Assembly (NCBI RefSeq): GCF_029360775.1
Contig: NZ_JARKMZ010000028.1
Span: forward strand, 682,001-746,000
From: Daejeonella sp. H1SJ63
Lineage (GTDB): Bacteria; Bacteroidota; Bacteroidia; Sphingobacteriales; Sphingobacteriaceae
Direction of reading: 5' to 3'
Length of the DNA stretch: 64,000 nucleotides
Shown here: positions 43,738 through 53,760 of the stretch, in pieces
Layout: every line of letters starts with the position of its first letter
Position numbering within the stretch: position 1 is the first letter of the stretch
Notes under the pieces: generated by a model
The model's input: only the letters and a program-made list of their open reading frames with translations
The model's database searches: none
What the model was told of the DNA's origin: nothing
Translations under genes and position numbers: made by a program

Positions 43738-44985
43738 TTAAGCCTGTTCTTCTTTGAGTAATTTAAAAAGTAAGGTAAGTGCACTGATTGCTGCTCTTTC
43801 TATGTTCTGCGCTCTTTTATTACCGAAACTAAATCTTTTACTGATTGTTTTTGTTTTGCCGGCAACTGCTATCCAGACTGTTCCAACGGGTTTTTCTTCA
43901 CTGCCTCCACCCGGGCCTGCAATACCGCTAACAGACAAGGAATAATCTGAATTGTAGTTCTTCTTTGCACCATCAGCCATTTCAATCACAGTTTGTTCAC
44001 TTACTGCACCATAATTGATTAATGTTTGGTCAGAAACTCCGAGCATACTGATTTTTAAATCATTGGAATAGGACACAGCTCCACCTTTAAATACCTTGCT
44101 GCTACCGGCATGCTGAGTGAGTAAATGAGAGATATAACCTCCTGTACAACTTTCGGCTGCAGATAAACTTAATCCTTTTGACTCCATAAAATCCAGAATA
44201 GCCTTTTCGAGAGCTATATCAATTTCAGCAATTACGAATTCAGCAATTAGCCGGATTATCCTTTTAGCGTAATCATTGATCTCATTTTTCAATAGTTCAG
44301 AATCAGATCCGGTACCGCTTAGGCGCAGGCGAACCATTCCCAGTTTCGGAAGATAGGCAAGTTTGATATGTTGAGGCAATGAGTCTTCAACTGATTCTAT
44401 ACGCTCGGCCAGCATTGACTCACCAATACCGGCGGTCAGAATGGTATGATGATAAATTTTGGGTAAACTAAAGGTCTCCTGCAATTTAGGAATTACGAGG
44501 TCTTCCATTAAATACATCATTTCAAAAGGCACTCCGGGCATGGAAACATAAACCTTGCCTTCATGACTGATCCACATTCCGGGGGCTGTACCATTAGTAT
44601 TAACAAGGGTAATACAATTATCAAGAACCTCTGCCTGTTTAATATTGATATCAAGTAATGGAGCTTTATACCTGGAAAATATTCTTTTTACAACCTCGAG
44701 CTGATCATAATCGGTTCTGAAACCACAGCCAAAATATCCGGCAAGTGTTTTTTTGGTAATATCATCTTTTGTAGGTCCTAAACCTCCGGTGATCAGAATA
44801 ATTTCTGCTCTTTGGGCAGCCTGATCCAGGGCATCAAGTATATGCTGACGGTCGTCAGATACAGAACTGATCTGTTTTACCCTGATACCGGCAAGATTAA
44901 GCTTTTGAGCCATCCAGGCAGAGTTGGTATCTACTATCTGCCCAATCAGTATCTCATCTCCTATTGTAATAATTTCAGCTATCAT
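43738..44985 (-). CDS. cinA: CinA-like protein (nicotinamide-nucleotide amidohydrolase/pyrophosphatase)
   Basis: The N-terminal COG1058 domain starts EIITIGDEILIGQIVDTNS, with ITGGLGPTKDD and GTAPGMW, typical of the molybdopterin-binding-like fold. The C-terminal CinA domain has SAAESCTGGYISHLLTQ and GAVSYSN, the NMN deamidase part. Such proteins recycle or clean up pyridine nucleotides; the name competence-inducible is historical. The 415-residue fusion is the standard length. Its start is 1 nt from the lptD stop, so the genes are probably co-transcribed. Confidence 0.95.
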   Translation of the reverse strand: MIAEIITIGDEILIGQIVDTNSAWMAQKLNLAGIRVKQISSVSDDRQHILDALDQAAQRAEIILITGGLGPTKDDITKKTLAGYFGCGFRTDYDQLEVVKRIFSRYKAPLLDINIKQAEVLDNCITLVNTNGTAPGMWISHEGKVYVSMPGVPFEMMYLMEDLVIPKLQETFSLPKIYHHTILTAGIGESMLAERIESVEDSLPQHIKLAYLPKLGMVRLRLSGTGSDSELLKNEINDYAKRIIRLIAEFVIAEIDIALEKAILDFMESKGLSLSAAESCTGGYISHLLTQHAGSSKVFKGGAVSYSNDLKISMLGVSDQTLINYGAVSEQTVIEMADGAKKNYNSDYSLSVSGIAGPGGGSEEKPVGTVWIAVAGKTKTISKRFSFGNKRAQNIERAAISALTLLFKLLKEEQA

Positions 44986-44986
44986 G

Positions 44987-47605
44987 TCAGAAGTTGTTAT
45001 AAAAATCGCGTCTCTTGCTTAGTTTCAGATCCTGTAATATTGAGGCTTTAACCCTCAGATCAACACTGTAAAATTTGTAAGTACCTAACGGCGACCAGCG
45101 AAAAGAAAGATCCCAGCAATGCAGATCACGGTAAATTGAAAACTGAGTCAGACTGAGCTTGTTCAACTGAAAATCATATCCTGAGGTATACTGAACTTTC
45201 CATTTAGGTGTCACATTAAAATCCCCGAAGAAATTCAGGGTATTTGATATACTGCTCTGAAGTCCATTTGTTGAGTAATTAAAACTATAAGCTGCACTAA
45301 CATTCCAGGGAATATTAAAATCCACAAAAGCATTGGGATCACGGCTGATCGCATTCAATTCTGCCTGCTGTTCTCTCGACAGTCCCTGCTTTAGGCCGTC
45401 TATTTCTTTCAGATTTTCATTTCTTTTCTGGGCAGATTTTGAATTAAGACTAAAATCAGTAGAGAGTCCGAAATTGGTCAGCCTGGCCAGTTTACCTGAT
45501 TCAATTGTATATTTGTTGATCCTGTTTCCATCGGCATCGATTTTATAAGGATCCAGGGTGCCATAAAAATTGACACCAATCTTCTCCTTAAAAAATGCTG
45601 TTCTTCCTGAAAAGCCAATGGTCGACAACTTAAAATATTCAGCCGCAAAATTATAATTACCACTAAAAGAAAGACTTTGCAGGATAGGTATATTCACTGA
45701 GTTCTTGCTTGAATCTGCCGTTGATCTTACTTTAGCTTCAACATTATTATCAACACTGAAACCGATGCCTGCAACTCTTCCGGCAGAAGGAGCAGAAAAA
45801 ACAGTATTACCATAAATGGAATAGCGGTCACCTAATCTGGAGGTATCTCCCTGAATATTGCGGAAGTACCCATACTTGCTTGAGCCAAAATCAGGTCTGT
45901 AATTAAAATTCACAGTGGGGGTCATTACATGCCTTATTGCCATCAAATTCCCCTTTTTGAAATTGAATTTACCATAAAGCTTGGTAGCTAATCCTGAGCT
46001 CATATTGTAATCGTATGCTCTGCTGAATCCCTGAATAGTATCAGTTACCATATCAAAACCCGATGCAACCGGATTAAGCCGTTTTCTGAAGGTTTGTAAA
46101 AACCATTTTTCACTGTATTGTATCCCTGAAGTGAGTTGAAAATATTTCAAAACATTAAATGAAAGACTGATCGGGATATCATGCTGAATACCATTTTTGA
46201 AATCTTTCAATGACTCCTTTCTGAATAATTTATATTCTTTGGTATCAATTGAATTTCTACCCTGCATACTGTAACCAAGACTTAAGCGCTGATACCATTT
46301 TTGCTCTCCAGTTCGATCTTTAGAATCAAAAGGATTAATCGTAGTCATATTCAAGCTAAAATTTGGAAGTTCCAGATATACAGACTGTTGCTGAATATCC
46401 TGCCGATGAGAAAGACTGGAAGAAAAATTGAATAGTCCATTAGCGAATACCTTCCCGTAACTAATACTTGAGGAAAGGGTATTTCTTGTCATTTCTATCG
46501 GATTATAAGTACCAGCAGCTGCGGAATTGGAAAAATAAGACCCTGTTCCGGCATTTACAGAAGCGCTGAATGTGGTTCCGGGGTTTGCAAGAGGGCTTTG
46601 TGTGTGACTCCAGGTCAGGTTGAAATCCTTATTTGGAGTTTTATAGGATGAAGTGCCCTCAACTCCATTTTTGGTTGAAGCAAATCTGAAATTAAGATTA
46701 CCGTCGTATTTATAATTTTTTCTGTACCTGGCAGATGTACCTAATTCATAAGAACCTTTAGAGTACAGGGTACCACGGGTAGAAAGATCCCAGTAATCAT
46801 TCAAACCAAGATAATAACCCAGATCCCGCATAAAAAATCCCCTCGTATCTTCACCAAAGGTTGGAAATAAAAGTCCGCCTGATCTTCTGTTAGGCTTTGG
46901 GAAGAATCCAAATGGCACCCCAAGCGGCAAAGGAATATCCTCGATAACAAGAAAAGCAGGACCTGTGATAATTTGCTTGTCGGTAGCAATTCCGCGGGTT
47001 ATATGTATCCCGAAGTGAGGGTGAGGAAGGTTACAGGTACTGTAGATACCCTTTTTAAAAAATCCCTCATCATACTCATTTTTCTTGAACTGATTAGCCT
47101 GAAGAAAACCACCTTCAACATCGGTAAACACCCCGTATGATTTGCCCTTTTTGGTTTTATAGTTAAAAAACAGTGAATCAGTTGTCAGGGGTGGTTCAGA
47201 TCCCTGAGTTAAAAGTGGTTTCCCATTATACTTTTTGGTTTTAGGGTCTGTTAAACCACTCGCGAACATGCTGTTGTTCTTTTGATCAAGTCTGATATAG
47301 TCGGCTTCAAGTTCGAAATCTTCATACTTAACCTTAGCCTTTCCATACAAAAAGACTATATTGTTAGGCATATCGGCAATGATAGAATCCTCAGCTGAAT
47401 AAGTAACTTTAGAGTTCAGAGAAGCTGATTTATTTATTTTCTTTGTTACAGTATCTGTTTTTACAGTATCTGAACGCAATCTTACACCAGATGAAGCGTT
47501 ATCAGGACGTAGACGCGGCTGTTGAGCATTAGAGGGAATAACAGAACCCAATACAAGGTAGCCTACTACAGAAAAATAGATAAAAATGGGCCTAATAAAT
47601 TTCAA
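44987..47605 (-). CDS. lptD: LptD-like outer-membrane LPS assembly protein
   Basis: A large (872-residue) exported protein with a signal peptide (FSVVGYLVLGSVIPSNAQQ). Its N-terminal OstA-like beta-jellyroll has the repeated strands KAKVKYEDFELEADYIRLDQ and TDSLFFNYKTKKGKSYGVFT. LPLGVPFGFFPKPNRRSGG is a recognisable block at the start of the barrel, and the rest is a long C-terminal beta barrel ending in strands such as DLRVKASILQDL. In Bacteroidota such proteins deliver LPS to the cell surface. The start is TTG at 47605: no in-frame ATG is available between the upstream stop and the signal peptide. It is divergent from an amidase gene. Confidence 0.88.
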   Translation of the reverse strand: MKFIRPIFIYFSVVGYLVLGSVIPSNAQQPRLRPDNASSGVRLRSDTVKTDTVTKKINKSASLNSKVTYSAEDSIIADMPNNIVFLYGKAKVKYEDFELEADYIRLDQKNNSMFASGLTDPKTKKYNGKPLLTQGSEPPLTTDSLFFNYKTKKGKSYGVFTDVEGGFLQANQFKKNEYDEGFFKKGIYSTCNLPHPHFGIHITRGIATDKQIITGPAFLVIEDIPLPLGVPFGFFPKPNRRSGGLLFPTFGEDTRGFFMRDLGYYLGLNDYWDLSTRGTLYSKGSYELGTSARYRKNYKYDGNLNFRFASTKNGVEGTSSYKTPNKDFNLTWSHTQSPLANPGTTFSASVNAGTGSYFSNSAAAGTYNPIEMTRNTLSSSISYGKVFANGLFNFSSSLSHRQDIQQQSVYLELPNFSLNMTTINPFDSKDRTGEQKWYQRLSLGYSMQGRNSIDTKEYKLFRKESLKDFKNGIQHDIPISLSFNVLKYFQLTSGIQYSEKWFLQTFRKRLNPVASGFDMVTDTIQGFSRAYDYNMSSGLATKLYGKFNFKKGNLMAIRHVMTPTVNFNYRPDFGSSKYGYFRNIQGDTSRLGDRYSIYGNTVFSAPSAGRVAGIGFSVDNNVEAKVRSTADSSKNSVNIPILQSLSFSGNYNFAAEYFKLSTIGFSGRTAFFKEKIGVNFYGTLDPYKIDADGNRINKYTIESGKLARLTNFGLSTDFSLNSKSAQKRNENLKEIDGLKQGLSREQQAELNAISRDPNAFVDFNIPWNVSAAYSFNYSTNGLQSSISNTLNFFGDFNVTPKWKVQYTSGYDFQLNKLSLTQFSIYRDLHCWDLSFRWSPLGTYKFYSVDLRVKASILQDLKLSKRRDFYNNF

Positions 47606-47621
47606 ATTCGATGATGAATAC

Positions 47622-47629
47622 TATTTTTG
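47622..47629 (+). promoter_or_regulatory. -7 promoter element of the amidase gene
   Basis: TATTTTTG matches TAnnTTTG exactly. Its position makes the start codon at 47611 impossible for a transcript from this site, so translation should start at 47647 or 47662. Confidence 0.5.
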
Positions 47630-47661
47630 CAATGTTAGATAATAATATGCCCTCAAAATTA

Positions 47662-48528
47662 ATGAAAAATATACCATTGATCAGACACAAATACGTATTA
47701 CTAACTGTCTTATTACTATCCTGTTCCCTTTCTTTTGCTAAGTCGCTGAATGATACACCCTATAAAATCAAAACAATTGTTGTAGATGCCGGTCACGGAG
47801 GCACTGACGGTGCTACCAGAGGTATATTTTCCAAAGAAAAAGATATAGCATTACAGGTCGCTCTTCGTTTAGGCAAAGCTATTGAAGAAAATGTCAAAGA
47901 TGTTAAAGTAGTTTATACCCGATCTACAGATATTTTCATTCCATTGTATGAACGTATTGGCTTAGCAAATCGTATTAAAGCTGATCTTTTTATTTCGATA
48001 CACTGTAATTCAATGCCAATTAAGAAAGTGATCAGCGGATATAGAAAAGATAGTCGCGGAAGAAGAGTTCCAATTTATAAAACTGTTCAAAGTACTTCCA
48101 CAAAAGGAACCGAAACTTTTGTGTCGGGTTTTGGACGATTAGATGAGCAGGATGTTGTTATGCGGGAGAATGAATCTATTCTACTGGAAAAGGACTACAA
48201 GAATAATTATGAAGGTTATGATCCTAAAGATCCTGAAAGTATAATTCTCTTATCTTTAATGAAAAATGCATTCAGAGAGCAAAGTATTAAACTGGCATCC
48301 TATATGCAGGAAGAATATGTGCAGAGTGGCAGAATTGACAGAGGGGTTAAAGAACAAAGTCTGGCTGTGCTGGCAAAGGCCGGCATGCCTGCGGTTCTGA
48401 CAGAAATTGGTTTTGTGTCAAATCCCGAAGAAGAAGAATATCTGAATTCTGAGCTGGGTCAGAATGAAATAGTAAGCAATCTTCTGAAAGCGATTCAAAC
48501 CTATAAAAAGCAGGCAGAGTTGGAATAA
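47662..48528 (+). CDS. N-acetylmuramoyl-L-alanine amidase
   Basis: An amidase_3 zinc enzyme that splits peptide stems from glycan strands, usually during cell separation. After the signal peptide (YVLLTVLLLSCSLSFAKS) it has VVDAGHGGTDGAT with the first zinc His, EKDIALQVALRLG with the Glu ligand, VVYTRSTD, DLFISIHCNSMP with the second His, and VLTEIGFVSNPEEE with catalytic Glu. An insertion of about 70 residues lies after IHCNS, common in this phylum. I chose the ATG at 47662 because it leaves a standard signal peptide and lies behind the predicted promoter; 47647 is an equal alternative. Confidence 0.93.
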   Translation: MKNIPLIRHKYVLLTVLLLSCSLSFAKSLNDTPYKIKTIVVDAGHGGTDGATRGIFSKEKDIALQVALRLGKAIEENVKDVKVVYTRSTDIFIPLYERIGLANRIKADLFISIHCNSMPIKKVISGYRKDSRGRRVPIYKTVQSTSTKGTETFVSGFGRLDEQDVVMRENESILLEKDYKNNYEGYDPKDPESIILLSLMKNAFREQSIKLASYMQEEYVQSGRIDRGVKEQSLAVLAKAGMPAVLTEIGFVSNPEEEEYLNSELGQNEIVSNLLKAIQTYKKQAELE

Positions 48529-48605
48529 ACTCAGTCATACACAATAATACAAGCTTCATATTATTTTCCTGATGTAATTATCCGGAAATGAAATAAATGA
48601 AATTA

Positions 48606-49550
48606 ATGAAAATAACGAATGAAACTAAAGTCGGTGCATTAGCCGCAGTAGCAATTGCAGTACTTATTGTAGGCTACAGTTACTTAAAAGGTAACGACGT
48701 ATTTTCAAGAGAAAATGAGTTTTATGCTAAATATGATCGTGTTGACGGACTTACTGCATCCAAACCTGTACTTGTAAACGGATATCAGATTGGTCGTGTT
48801 TCGCAGCTTACCTTACTCCCTAACGGGCAGATCCTGGTTCAGTTTAAAGTCCGTCCTGAGTTTTCAATTCCTAAAAATACTGTCGCGAAACTTGAAAGTA
48901 CTGATCTTTTGGGTGGCAAGGCGATAGTCTTTCAATTGGGAACCGGAAGTGACTATGCAATAAATGGTGATACTTTAAATGCCAACGTTCAGAAAGATCT
49001 GATGCAGCAGGTAGAACCTGTTCAGAAGAAGGCTGAACAAATTATTGCACGTATGGATTCAATACTTTCATCTGTTAACAGTACACTGAATCCTGAATTC
49101 CAGAGAAATTTTGACAGAAGCTTTGCCAGCATTGCAAGGACACTTGAAAATCTGGAAAAAACAAGTAAAACGGTTGATGGTTTAGTCAGCGGACAAAGCT
49201 CTAAAATATCCGGTATCATGAGTAATCTTGAATCAATTACTGCCAATTTTAAAAACAATAATGAAAAAATTTCTGCCATCATGAATAATCTTGAAAAGGT
49301 TTCAGATGATGTGGCCAGAGCAAATTTTGCCCAGACAATCAATGAGGCAAACAAAGCCGTAGCAGATCTTCAAACCATTGTATCAAAAATCAATTCAGGA
49401 ACCGGAACACTGGGCCAGCTGATCAATGATGAACGTATGTATAACAATCTGAATAATGCGGCCGGCAATCTTGACAAGTTGATGATTGATCTGAAAGCAA
49501 ATCCTAAACGATATGTGAGCTTCTCAGTATTTGGTGGTAAGAAAGAATAG
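48606..49550 (+). CDS. MlaD/MCE-domain lipid transport protein
   Basis: The 314-residue protein has one N-terminal membrane anchor (KVGALAAVAIAVLIVGYSYL) and then an MCE domain (YAKYDRVDGLTASKPVLVNG, GRVSQLTLLPNG, LLGGKAIVF). A long helical C-terminal region has repeated Asn/Glu/Lys-rich segments (LESITANFKNNNEK, MNNLEKVSDD). MCE proteins of the Mla type carry phospholipids between the membranes. The ABC permease and ATPase partners are not in this window. An in-frame ATG at 48597 would add three residues. It follows the amidase by about 70 nt and converges with rnz, with 1 nt between the stops. Confidence 0.9.
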   Translation: MKITNETKVGALAAVAIAVLIVGYSYLKGNDVFSRENEFYAKYDRVDGLTASKPVLVNGYQIGRVSQLTLLPNGQILVQFKVRPEFSIPKNTVAKLESTDLLGGKAIVFQLGTGSDYAINGDTLNANVQKDLMQQVEPVQKKAEQIIARMDSILSSVNSTLNPEFQRNFDRSFASIARTLENLEKTSKTVDGLVSGQSSKISGIMSNLESITANFKNNNEKISAIMNNLEKVSDDVARANFAQTINEANKAVADLQTIVSKINSGTGTLGQLINDERMYNNLNNAAGNLDKLMIDLKANPKRYVSFSVFGGKKE

Positions 49551-49551
49551 A

Positions 49552-50463
49552 TCAGATTTCGAAAGTCTTACCCTCTATTGCCAGTTGTGTATCAGAGAAA
49601 ACAGTCTTTGCTTCTTCAAGTAATGGTTGTAAGTCTTTATATCTCGCTGAAAAGTGACCTATAAGCAATTTTTTTACATTGGCTTTTTGTGCTATTTCAC
49701 CGGCCTGTAATGCCGTTGTATGGAAAGTCTCCTCTGCTCTGCTGAGCATATCATGCATAAAGGTTGATTCATGATACAGCATATCTGCATTTTCAATGTT
49801 TGACAAATATTTCCAGCTGCAAACAGTATCAGAACAATAAGCATATACCTTAGGCTTGTCTGCTTCAATAGTTAAATCTTCTGCCTGATGAACCTTTCCG
49901 TTTTTATCTGTGAAATTATACCCCTTTTTAATTAATGGAATCATTTCTGTTGGAATAGAAAGCTCCTCAATTTTAGACTTAATAATCTTTCTGAGTCTTT
50001 GCTTTTCAGTAAACTTAAAACCAGTACAGGGAATACGGTGATCAAGTGGAAATGATTCTACAATCACATCATAACTTTGAAAAATTTTTTCAGGCCCGTC
50101 AGATCTTGTAGCCCGGAAATTGATTGGATATTTTAATTCAGTTTGAGAATGTTTGAACTGAATATTCATTATTTCTGTCAGCTCTGATGGACCAAAAATA
50201 TCCATTGGCTTAGTGCGGCCATTTAAATGAAGGGAGGATAATAAACCGACTAATCCAAGATAATGATCGCCATGAAGATGGCTGATAAATATCTGATCTA
50301 TTCTGTTGGCTTTCAGCCCAAAATGCAATAATTGATTCTGCGTAGCTTCGCCGCAATCAATCAGTATATACTTCTCATTAATATTTAGAAGCTGAGCGGA
50401 TGGATTTCTGTTAAATACCGGAGTTGAAGAGCTGCTACCTAAAATAGTGACTTCAAATTTCAT
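49552..50463 (-). CDS. rnz: Ribonuclease Z
   Basis: RNase Z processes the 3' end of tRNA precursors. The metallo-beta-lactamase motif H62-x-H64-x-D66-H67 lies in SHLHGDHYLG. Other blocks are LLIDCGEATQNQLL near 33-46, CSDTVCSWKYL, LYHESTF and LIGHFSARYK, with later metal ligands Asp and His. Length (303) is the usual short form. An anti-sigma-factor-antagonist-like gene is immediately upstream (about 20 nt), and purC precedes that, so the three may be one transcript. Confidence 0.95.
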   Translation of the reverse strand: MKFEVTILGSSSSTPVFNRNPSAQLLNINEKYILIDCGEATQNQLLHFGLKANRIDQIFISHLHGDHYLGLVGLLSSLHLNGRTKPMDIFGPSELTEIMNIQFKHSQTELKYPINFRATRSDGPEKIFQSYDVIVESFPLDHRIPCTGFKFTEKQRLRKIIKSKIEELSIPTEMIPLIKKGYNFTDKNGKVHQAEDLTIEADKPKVYAYCSDTVCSWKYLSNIENADMLYHESTFMHDMLSRAEETFHTTALQAGEIAQKANVKKLLIGHFSARYKDLQPLLEEAKTVFSDTQLAIEGKTFEI

Positions 50464-50482
50464 CTGTTTTGATTAAGACTGA

Positions 50483-50860
50483 TTAATTCGGATCCCTTTT
50501 CAATTCTTTCTCAATCTCTTCCATGAAAATCAGATCTACCGCTTCGTCTACACTGGCCACAATATTCAAAATATTCTCTAACTGAGATATCGCAATCAGT
50601 CTGTTAATATTATCGTTTATTCCGGTCAGAATAAACATACCATCAGAGTTCTTACATATTCTGTGACCAACTAAAAGACTACTCAAACCCGATGAATCAG
50701 AATATTTCACATTGGAAAGGTCCAGAATTATATTTCGTTGCCCTTCAGAATTACTCAATATCAACTCAGATTTCAATTGTGGAGAAATCAAACTATTAAG
50801 CTTGTCCTCATCAAGTTTAATCAGAACATACTTTTCGTGCTTATCTACTGTAAATTTCAT
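50483..50860 (-). CDS. STAS-domain protein (anti-sigma factor antagonist-like)
   Basis: A 125-residue single STAS domain: KYVLIKLDEDKLNSLISPQL, then NIILDLSNVKYSDSSGLSSL, where Ser56 or Ser57 in DSSGL would be the phosphorylated residue in SpoIIAA/RsbV-type switches. This argues for a partner kinase/anti-sigma factor, none of which is in the window. The ATG at 50860 is preferred over a TTG frame from 50884. It lies between purC and rnz; the placement next to rnz seems recurrent in this phylum as far as I recall. Confidence 0.87.
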   Translation of the reverse strand: MKFTVDKHEKYVLIKLDEDKLNSLISPQLKSELILSNSEGQRNIILDLSNVKYSDSSGLSSLLVGHRICKNSDGMFILTGINDNINRLIAISQLENILNIVASVDEAVDLIFMEEIEKELKRDPN

Positions 50861-50904
50861 TATTCTTTTAATTTTAATAAACAATCACTATTTGGCTGAC
50901 ATAA

Positions 50905-51852
50905 TCATGAAAGTCTTTTAAGAGCTTCAATTATATTATTTTCAACTCTTTTTAAAGCATCAGAATGATCGTGTTTAATAAACTTATCTCCGGTGATATG
51001 TTCATATAGTTCAATGTAACGCTCTGAAATCGATTTTACAAATTCTGGTGTCATTTCAGGAACTACCTGATCCTCTTTACCCTGAAAACCGTTATCAATA
51101 AGCCATTTACGAACAAATTCTTTGGATAATTGCTTTTGCGGCTCGTCCTTAGCCTGGCGCTCCTCATAACCTTCCTTATAAAAATAACGGGAAGAATCAG
51201 GAGTATGAATTTCATCAATCAGCGTGATACGGCCATTAGCCTTACCAAACTCATACTTGGTATCTACCAAAATCAATCCCAGATCTGCCACCATCTCTGT
51301 TCCTCTCTGATATAATGCTTTGGTATATTTCTCAAGCAAAATATAATCTTCTTCAGATACTATATTTCTACTGATGATCTCTTCTCTGGAAATGTCCTCA
51401 TCGTGCCCTATAGCAGCTTTAGTTGTTGGAGTAATGATTGGCTCAGGAAGCTTATCATTTTCTTTTAGTCCCTCAGGAAGTGTAACCCCGCAGACGGAGC
51501 GTCTTCCTGCCTGATATTCACGCCATGCATGGCCTGCAAGATAACCTCTGATAACCATTTCAACCTTAAAGGGTTCGCAAATCTTTCCAATAGTTACATT
51601 CGGATCAGGAACATCAAGTACCCAGTTCGGAACAATATCAAGTGTAGCCTGCAGAAATTTTGCAGCAATTTGATTCAGTACCTGGCCTTTAAAGGGAATA
51701 GGCTCTGGCAAAACAACGTCAAACGCTGAGATACGGTCTGTTACAACCATAACCAGAAATTTATCTTCTATAGTATAAACATCACGGACTTTGCCTTTGT
51801 AAAAATGACTCTGACCCGGCAAATTGAAGTGTGTTTCTTTTATTGCGCTCAT
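50905..51852 (-). CDS. purC: Phosphoribosylaminoimidazole-succinocarboxamide synthase
   Basis: PurC joins aspartate to CAIR with ATP in purine synthesis. The 315 residues are of the longer type. Blocks: [16 protein letters not shown] near the start, [69 protein letters not shown] and [14 protein letters not shown]. The STAS-domain gene follows about 45 nt downstream on the same strand. I saw no purine riboswitch in the 62-nt upstream gap. Confidence 0.96.
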   Translation of the reverse strand: MSAIKETHFNLPGQSHFYKGKVRDVYTIEDKFLVMVVTDRISAFDVVLPEPIPFKGQVLNQIAAKFLQATLDIVPNWVLDVPDPNVTIGKICEPFKVEMVIRGYLAGHAWREYQAGRRSVCGVTLPEGLKENDKLPEPIITPTTKAAIGHDEDISREEIISRNIVSEEDYILLEKYTKALYQRGTEMVADLGLILVDTKYEFGKANGRITLIDEIHTPDSSRYFYKEGYEERQAKDEPQKQLSKEFVRKWLIDNGFQGKEDQVVPEMTPEFVKSISERYIELYEHITGDKFIKHDHSDALKRVENNIIEALKRLS

Positions 51853-51914
51853 GTAAATGGCTATTTTATTTTTGTGTAAAAATCTGAAAAATATCCCTAA
51901 TCTGAGAATATTTA

Positions 51915-52877
51915 TTACTGGATATCGCCGTAAGCTCTCAGAATATTTTTAACCAGTTTATGCCTTACCACATCATCTCCATTCAGGTAAATGATATCAA
52001 TTCCCTTGATCTCACCCAAAATCCGAAGTGCTGTATGTAAACCGGATTGCTGCTTTTTAGGAAGATCTATCTGAGTAACATCACCGGTAACTATAAATTT
52101 TGCAGAAGGCCCCATTCTGGTCAGGAACATTTTTAGCTGCATATCTGTAGCATTCTGTGCTTCATCCAGAATTACAAAACAATTATCTAAGGTTCTTCCC
52201 CTCATAAAGGCAAGAGGTGCAATCTCTATTGTTCTGTTTTCAAGAAATACTTTTAGTTTTTCAGCAGGAATCATATCATCTAATGCATCATACAGAGGAC
52301 GCAGATAGGGATCAATCTTCTCCTTAAGATCACCTGGTAAAAACCCAAGATTTTCTCCTGCTTCAACTGCAGGTCTGGTTAAGATAATTCTCTTTATCTC
52401 CTTGTTTTTCAAGGCTCTGACTGCTAAAGCAACAGCCGTATATGTTTTACCAGTACCTGCCGGGCCGATAGCAAAAATGATATCATTATTGCTGATACTG
52501 TCAACCATTTTTCTCTGATTAGCAGTTCTGGCCTTCACAACAATCCCGTTGGGGCCAAAGACAATTGGTTCTCCACCTCCGCTGCTTTTACCGGCCACAC
52601 TATCTTCTGCAGTTTTAACCTGAACAGATGTACCCAGAATATGCCCGAGATCATTGGTATTCAATGATTGAAATTTATCGATATGATCGATAATCTCCTG
52701 AAATTTAATTTGAAACTGTTTCAGTTCATTCTCATCACCCAGCACTTTGACCTCACTTCCCCTCGCTACAATTTTTATTTTGGGGAAATGCTTTTTAATT
52801 ACCTCAAAATATTCATTGTTAGAACCCCATAATACTATAGGATTTACATTATCAATTGTTAGGATCAGTTCGTTCAA
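51915..52877 (-). CDS. phoH: PhoH-like ATPase (PhoL/YbeZ type)
   Basis: The 320-residue ATPase has a short KH-like N-terminal segment ([18 protein letters not shown]), then Walker [16 protein letters not shown] near 138-152, [38 protein letters not shown] with Walker B, and [13 protein letters not shown]. Relatives work with YbeY and are linked to ribosome and RNA maturation. Start is TTG, because no in-frame ATG precedes the conserved N-terminus. A larger PIN-fused relative lies at 14870, so the window has both PhoH types. Confidence 0.93.
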   Translation of the reverse strand: MNELILTIDNVNPIVLWGSNNEYFEVIKKHFPKIKIVARGSEVKVLGDENELKQFQIKFQEIIDHIDKFQSLNTNDLGHILGTSVQVKTAEDSVAGKSSGGGEPIVFGPNGIVVKARTANQRKMVDSISNNDIIFAIGPAGTGKTYTAVALAVRALKNKEIKRIILTRPAVEAGENLGFLPGDLKEKIDPYLRPLYDALDDMIPAEKLKVFLENRTIEIAPLAFMRGRTLDNCFVILDEAQNATDMQLKMFLTRMGPSAKFIVTGDVTQIDLPKKQQSGLHTALRILGEIKGIDIIYLNGDDVVRHKLVKNILRAYGDIQ

Positions 52878-52980
52878 GTTATGGTTATTTTTAAGACAGG
52901 GCTGTTTATTTGAGATTAAAATTCAATATTTGTAGCACTATTATCTATCGCAAGGATAACAATAAATATTCACATTTTAA

Positions 52981-53760
52981 ATGGCAATAATTACTTTAAC
53001 AACCGATTTGGGGCATAAAGATTTTTATCAGGCTGCCTTAAAAGGCAGCATCCTGAGCCAGCTTGCGACAGCTAATATTGTGGATATAAGTCATGAAATT
53101 TCTGCATTTAATATCCCACAGGCAGCATTTATTTTAAAAAACTCATTCCATTATTTCCCAAAAGGTACTGTACATCTGATCGGGATTGATTCAGTTTTTA
53201 ACGAAAATACCAAATATCTTGCTTTGAAATATCGCGATCATTATTTCGTAGGCTCTGATAATGGAATTTTCTCTTTGCTTTTTGATGAAAAACCAAGCGA
53301 GATCGTTGAGCTTAATATTATGCAGGATCTTAAATTTCTGCATTTCCCGCTTTCAGATATTTTTCCTAAAGCTGTAAGTCACCTTGCAAAGGGAGGAAAA
53401 TTAAGCGAGATCGGTATTCCTGTGTCTGGAATAGAAGAGAAAATGACCCTGCAGCCTGTCATTGAGCGTGATATGATTCGGGGAAGTGTTATTTACATTG
53501 ATATATTTCAAAATATCATCACAAATATTACCAAGGAAATATTTACAAAGGTTCAGAAAAACAGGGACTTTACCCTTCATTTTAAACGTAATGAAACAAT
53601 CAAGCAGCTTAGCTGGCATTATAATGAGGTACCGGAAGGTGAAAAACTTTGTCTTTTTGGTATCAGCAATCACCTGGAGATTGCCATTAACAAAGGAAAT
53701 GCCAGTGGCCTGCTTGGGCTGAACCTCAATGACATCGTAAGAATTGAATTCAAATCATGA
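52981..53760 (+). CDS. S-adenosylmethionine hydrolase family protein (DUF62/SAM hydroxide adenosyltransferase)
   Basis: A 259-residue soluble protein with the DUF62 layout: ITLTTDLGHKDFYQAALKG near the start (catalytic Asp in TTDLG), VDISHEISAFNIPQAAF, GTVHLIGIDSVF, YFVGSDNGIFSLLF, and a C-terminal barrel. Members split SAM into adenosine and methionine using a water-derived hydroxide. The biological reason is unclear; SAM level control is a possibility and fits with the SAM-riboswitch genes elsewhere in the window only loosely. Its stop overlaps the next start (ATGA). Confidence 0.9.
   Translation: MAIITLTTDLGHKDFYQAALKGSILSQLATANIVDISHEISAFNIPQAAFILKNSFHYFPKGTVHLIGIDSVFNENTKYLALKYRDHYFVGSDNGIFSLLFDEKPSEIVELNIMQDLKFLHFPLSDIFPKAVSHLAKGGKLSEIGIPVSGIEEKMTLQPVIERDMIRGSVIYIDIFQNIITNITKEIFTKVQKNRDFTLHFKRNETIKQLSWHYNEVPEGEKLCLFGISNHLEIAINKGNASGLLGLNLNDIVRIEFKS

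Noticed and set aside
41609-47605. Opposite-strand frames within lptD, cinA and the E2 gene
   Set aside because: They are short shadows of strongly supported genes and show no start signals or recognisable domains.
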